From NCBI GenBank assembly GCA_963652075.1, contig CAVJRQ010000072.1, forward strand, positions 1 through 23,392: a stretch of 23,392 nt of DNA. The letters run 5' to 3'. The first letter of the stretch is position 1. Every line of letters begins with the position of its first letter. A program made the position numbers and the translations under genes. Below, piece after piece: positions 21,907 through 23,392 of the stretch. A model generated the notes under the pieces. That model worked only from the letters and a program-made list of their open reading frames with translations. It did not search any database and had not been told where the DNA came from. The stretch is from Phocaeicola_A sp963652075. GTDB taxonomy: Bacteria; Bacteroidota; Bacteroidia; Bacteroidales; Bacteroidaceae.

Positions 21907-23392
21907 ATGGAGAAGTTCATCATTTATCAAGTGTTTACACGTCTCTTCGGCAACCGGTCCATACCTGCCAAGCAGAACGGAAGTATCGAGGACAACGGAT
22001 GTGGAAAGATGGCTGACTTCACAACCAAGGCACTGAAGGAAATCAAGAAACTGGGAGCTACGCACATCTGGTACACCGGCATCATCGAACATGCCACACA
22101 GACCGATTACTCGGCCTACGGCATCCCTGCCGACCACCCCGCTATGGTCAAGGGAAAGGCGGGTTCGCCCTATGCCATTAAGGACTACTACGACGTGGAC
22201 CCCGACTTGGCGAAGAAGGTGCCCGACCGCATGAAGGAATTCACGGACTTGGTGAACCGTACCCATCGTGCGGGACTGAAGGTGATTATTGACTTCGTGC
22301 CCAATCATGTGGCGCGCCAATATCACTCCACCGCCAAGCCTAAGGGCGTGGAGGACTTGGGCGAGAACGACAATACCGACATGGCCTTCAGCCCGATGAA
22401 CAACTTTTACTATATTCCGCAGACACGTCTCGAAGCCTCTTTCGACATGAAGCAGGGAGCGGACCAACCCTACTGCGAGATGCCTGCCAAGGCCACCGGC
22501 AACAACCGGTTCGACGCATGGCCCAACATCAACGACTGGTACGAGACGGTGAAGCTGAACTATGGCGTGGACTACTGTGGCGGTGGTGCCTGCCACTTCG
22601 AGCCTGTGCCCGACACCTGGCACAAGATGAAGGATATCCTCCTCTTTTGGGCGGCCAAAGGAATTGACGGCTTCCGCTGTGACATGGCGGAGATGGTGCC
22701 GGTGGAGTTTTGGGAGTGGGCCATTCCTCAAGTGAAGGCGCAATGTCCTAAGATACTCTTCATCGCCGAGGTCTACAATCCCAATGAATACTACGACTAC
22801 CTCAACCGCGGACATTTCGACTATCTCTACGATAAAGTGGGACTCTATGACACCTTGCGTGCCGTCACTTGCGGCAACGCTTCCGCCTCTGCCATCACCT
22901 CGTGCTGGCAAAGGCTGGGCGACATACAGAACCGCATGCTCAACTTCTTGGAGAACCACGATGAACAACGCCTCGCCTCGGACTACTTTGCCGGTAACGG
23001 ACGCAACGGCTTGCCTGCCATGATTGTCTCCGCCTGCATGAATACCAATCCGTTTATGCTCTACTTCGGCCAGGAGCTGGGCGAACGGGGTATGGACTGC
23101 GAGGGCTATAGCGGTCGTGACGGACGTACCACCATCTTCGACTACTGGAGCGTGGAAACCGTACGCCGGTGGAACAACGGCGGAGCTTTTGACGACACGC
23201 TGCTGAAGGAGGACGAAAAGTACTTGCGCAGCTTCTACGTCCGTCTGCTCAACCTCTGTACGCAAGAGCCCGCTTTGGCGAAAGGATCTTTCTTTGACCT
23301 GATGTACGTGAACCGTGGCAACTGGAACTTCAACGAGCACAAACAGTACGCTTTCCTGCGGAAGTACGAGGACGACCTCCTGCTCATTGTGG
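21907..23392 (+). CDS. GH13 alpha-amylase family glycoside hydrolase, cytoplasmic (partial, 3' end outside window)
   Basis: The frame is open from ATG 21907 to the window end (495 codons). MEKFIIYQVFTRLFGNR has no signal peptide, so the enzyme should be cytoplasmic. The four GH13 regions are visible: region I DFVPNHV (D129), II GFRCDMAE with nucleophile D259, III FIAEVYNP with acid/base E288, and IV FLENHDEQR with D352. The insertion after region I (STAKPKGVEDLGENDN..MAFSPMNNFYY) is long. Region V is not clear. It probably acts on imported or stored alpha-glucans (maltodextrin or glycogen), but the subfamily cannot be fixed from this. The visible end LRKYEDDLLLIV looks like the start of the C-terminal beta-domain, so perhaps 80-120 residues are missing. 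No -7 box is seen in the 109 bases upstream, so read-through from fabD is possible. Confidence 0.9.
   Translation, partial: MEKFIIYQVFTRLFGNRSIPAKQNGSIEDNGCGKMADFTTKALKEIKKLGATHIWYTGIIEHATQTDYSAYGIPADHPAMVKGKAGSPYAIKDYYDVDPDLAKKVPDRMKEFTDLVNRTHRAGLKVIIDFVPNHVARQYHSTAKPKGVEDLGENDNTDMAFSPMNNFYYIPQTRLEASFDMKQGADQPYCEMPAKATGNNRFDAWPNINDWYETVKLNYGVDYCGGGACHFEPVPDTWHKMKDILLFWAAKGIDGFRCDMAEMVPVEFWEWAIPQVKAQCPKILFIAEVYNPNEYYDYLNRGHFDYLYDKVGLYDTLRAVTCGNASASAITSCWQRLGDIQNRMLNFLENHDEQRLASDYFAGNGRNGLPAMIVSACMNTNPFMLYFGQELGERGMDCEGYSGRDGRTTIFDYWSVETVRRWNNGGAFDDTLLKEDEKYLRSFYVRLLNLCTQEPALAKGSFFDLMYVNRGNWNFNEHKQYAFLRKYEDDLLLIV

Noticed and set aside
21751..23340. 529-codon minus-strand frame across the amylase-family gene
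   Set aside because: It is in codon register with the GH13 frame, which shows four conserved regions and simply lacks a stop because the window ends. The antisense frame is a shadow.
1..23392. CRISPR arrays, tRNA/rRNA genes, insertion sequences, toxin-antitoxin or defence systems
   Set aside because: Looked for on both strands. No regularly spaced repeats, cloverleaf sequences, transposase motifs or paired small toxin-antitoxin genes were seen.

Overview
The window reads as chromosomal core DNA of a Bacteroidales bacterium, most likely Bacteroidaceae. The evidence is the repeated promoter element TAnnTTTG, the lack of Shine-Dalgarno sequences, A-rich leaders, many exported proteins whose signal peptide ends in ...AQ, and Bacteroides-type families (DUF4861, GH43, an exported S9 peptidase, type III pantothenate kinase). 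Species cannot be set from the sequence alone. GC is fairly high and codon use is strongly biased, which creates very long but false antisense ORFs. I see no tRNA, rRNA, CRISPR array, insertion sequence or phage gene.

Layout: (1) Bases 1-102 hold the tail of a plus-strand AAA-ATPase/PD-(D/E)XK-type protein, followed by a convergent hairpin. (2) Bases 190-5799 on the minus strand hold a glycan and peptide utilisation block: an exported S9 peptidase, then, behind its own promoter, a DUF4861 protein and a GH43 glycosidase. (3) Bases 5921-13444 on the plus strand hold an envelope-biogenesis run: coaX, a predicted outer-membrane barrel, a secreted TPR protein, an LptC-like lipoprotein, a CNNM/CorC ion transporter and a membrane-anchored PpiD/SurA-like chaperone. 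A strong bidirectional terminator at 13461-13512 closes it. (4) A fucO-like lactaldehyde reductase on the minus strand is divergent from mfd on the plus strand. (5) A YgiQ-family radical SAM protein on the minus strand converges on mfd and lies behind a 110-residue protein of unknown function. (6) A 430-base intergenic region follows. It contains a probable small RNA gene on the minus strand and the fabD promoter. (7) fabD on the plus strand is followed by a cytoplasmic GH13 alpha-amylase-family gene cut by the window end.

The most interesting item is the probable sRNA at about 20581-20646 (minus strand). It has a near-consensus promoter, about 40 nt of apparently unstructured RNA, and a textbook hairpin plus seven-U terminator. 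Its 5' part is the exact complement of AUGAAAAACAC, a start-codon sequence typical of exported Bacteroides proteins, so it may be a trans-acting regulator of exported-protein mRNAs. The second is the barrel-TPR-LptC-CNNM-PpiD run, in which two exported proteins of unknown role sit among LPS transport and outer-membrane protein folding factors. Most other genes are ordinary housekeeping or carbohydrate-use genes.
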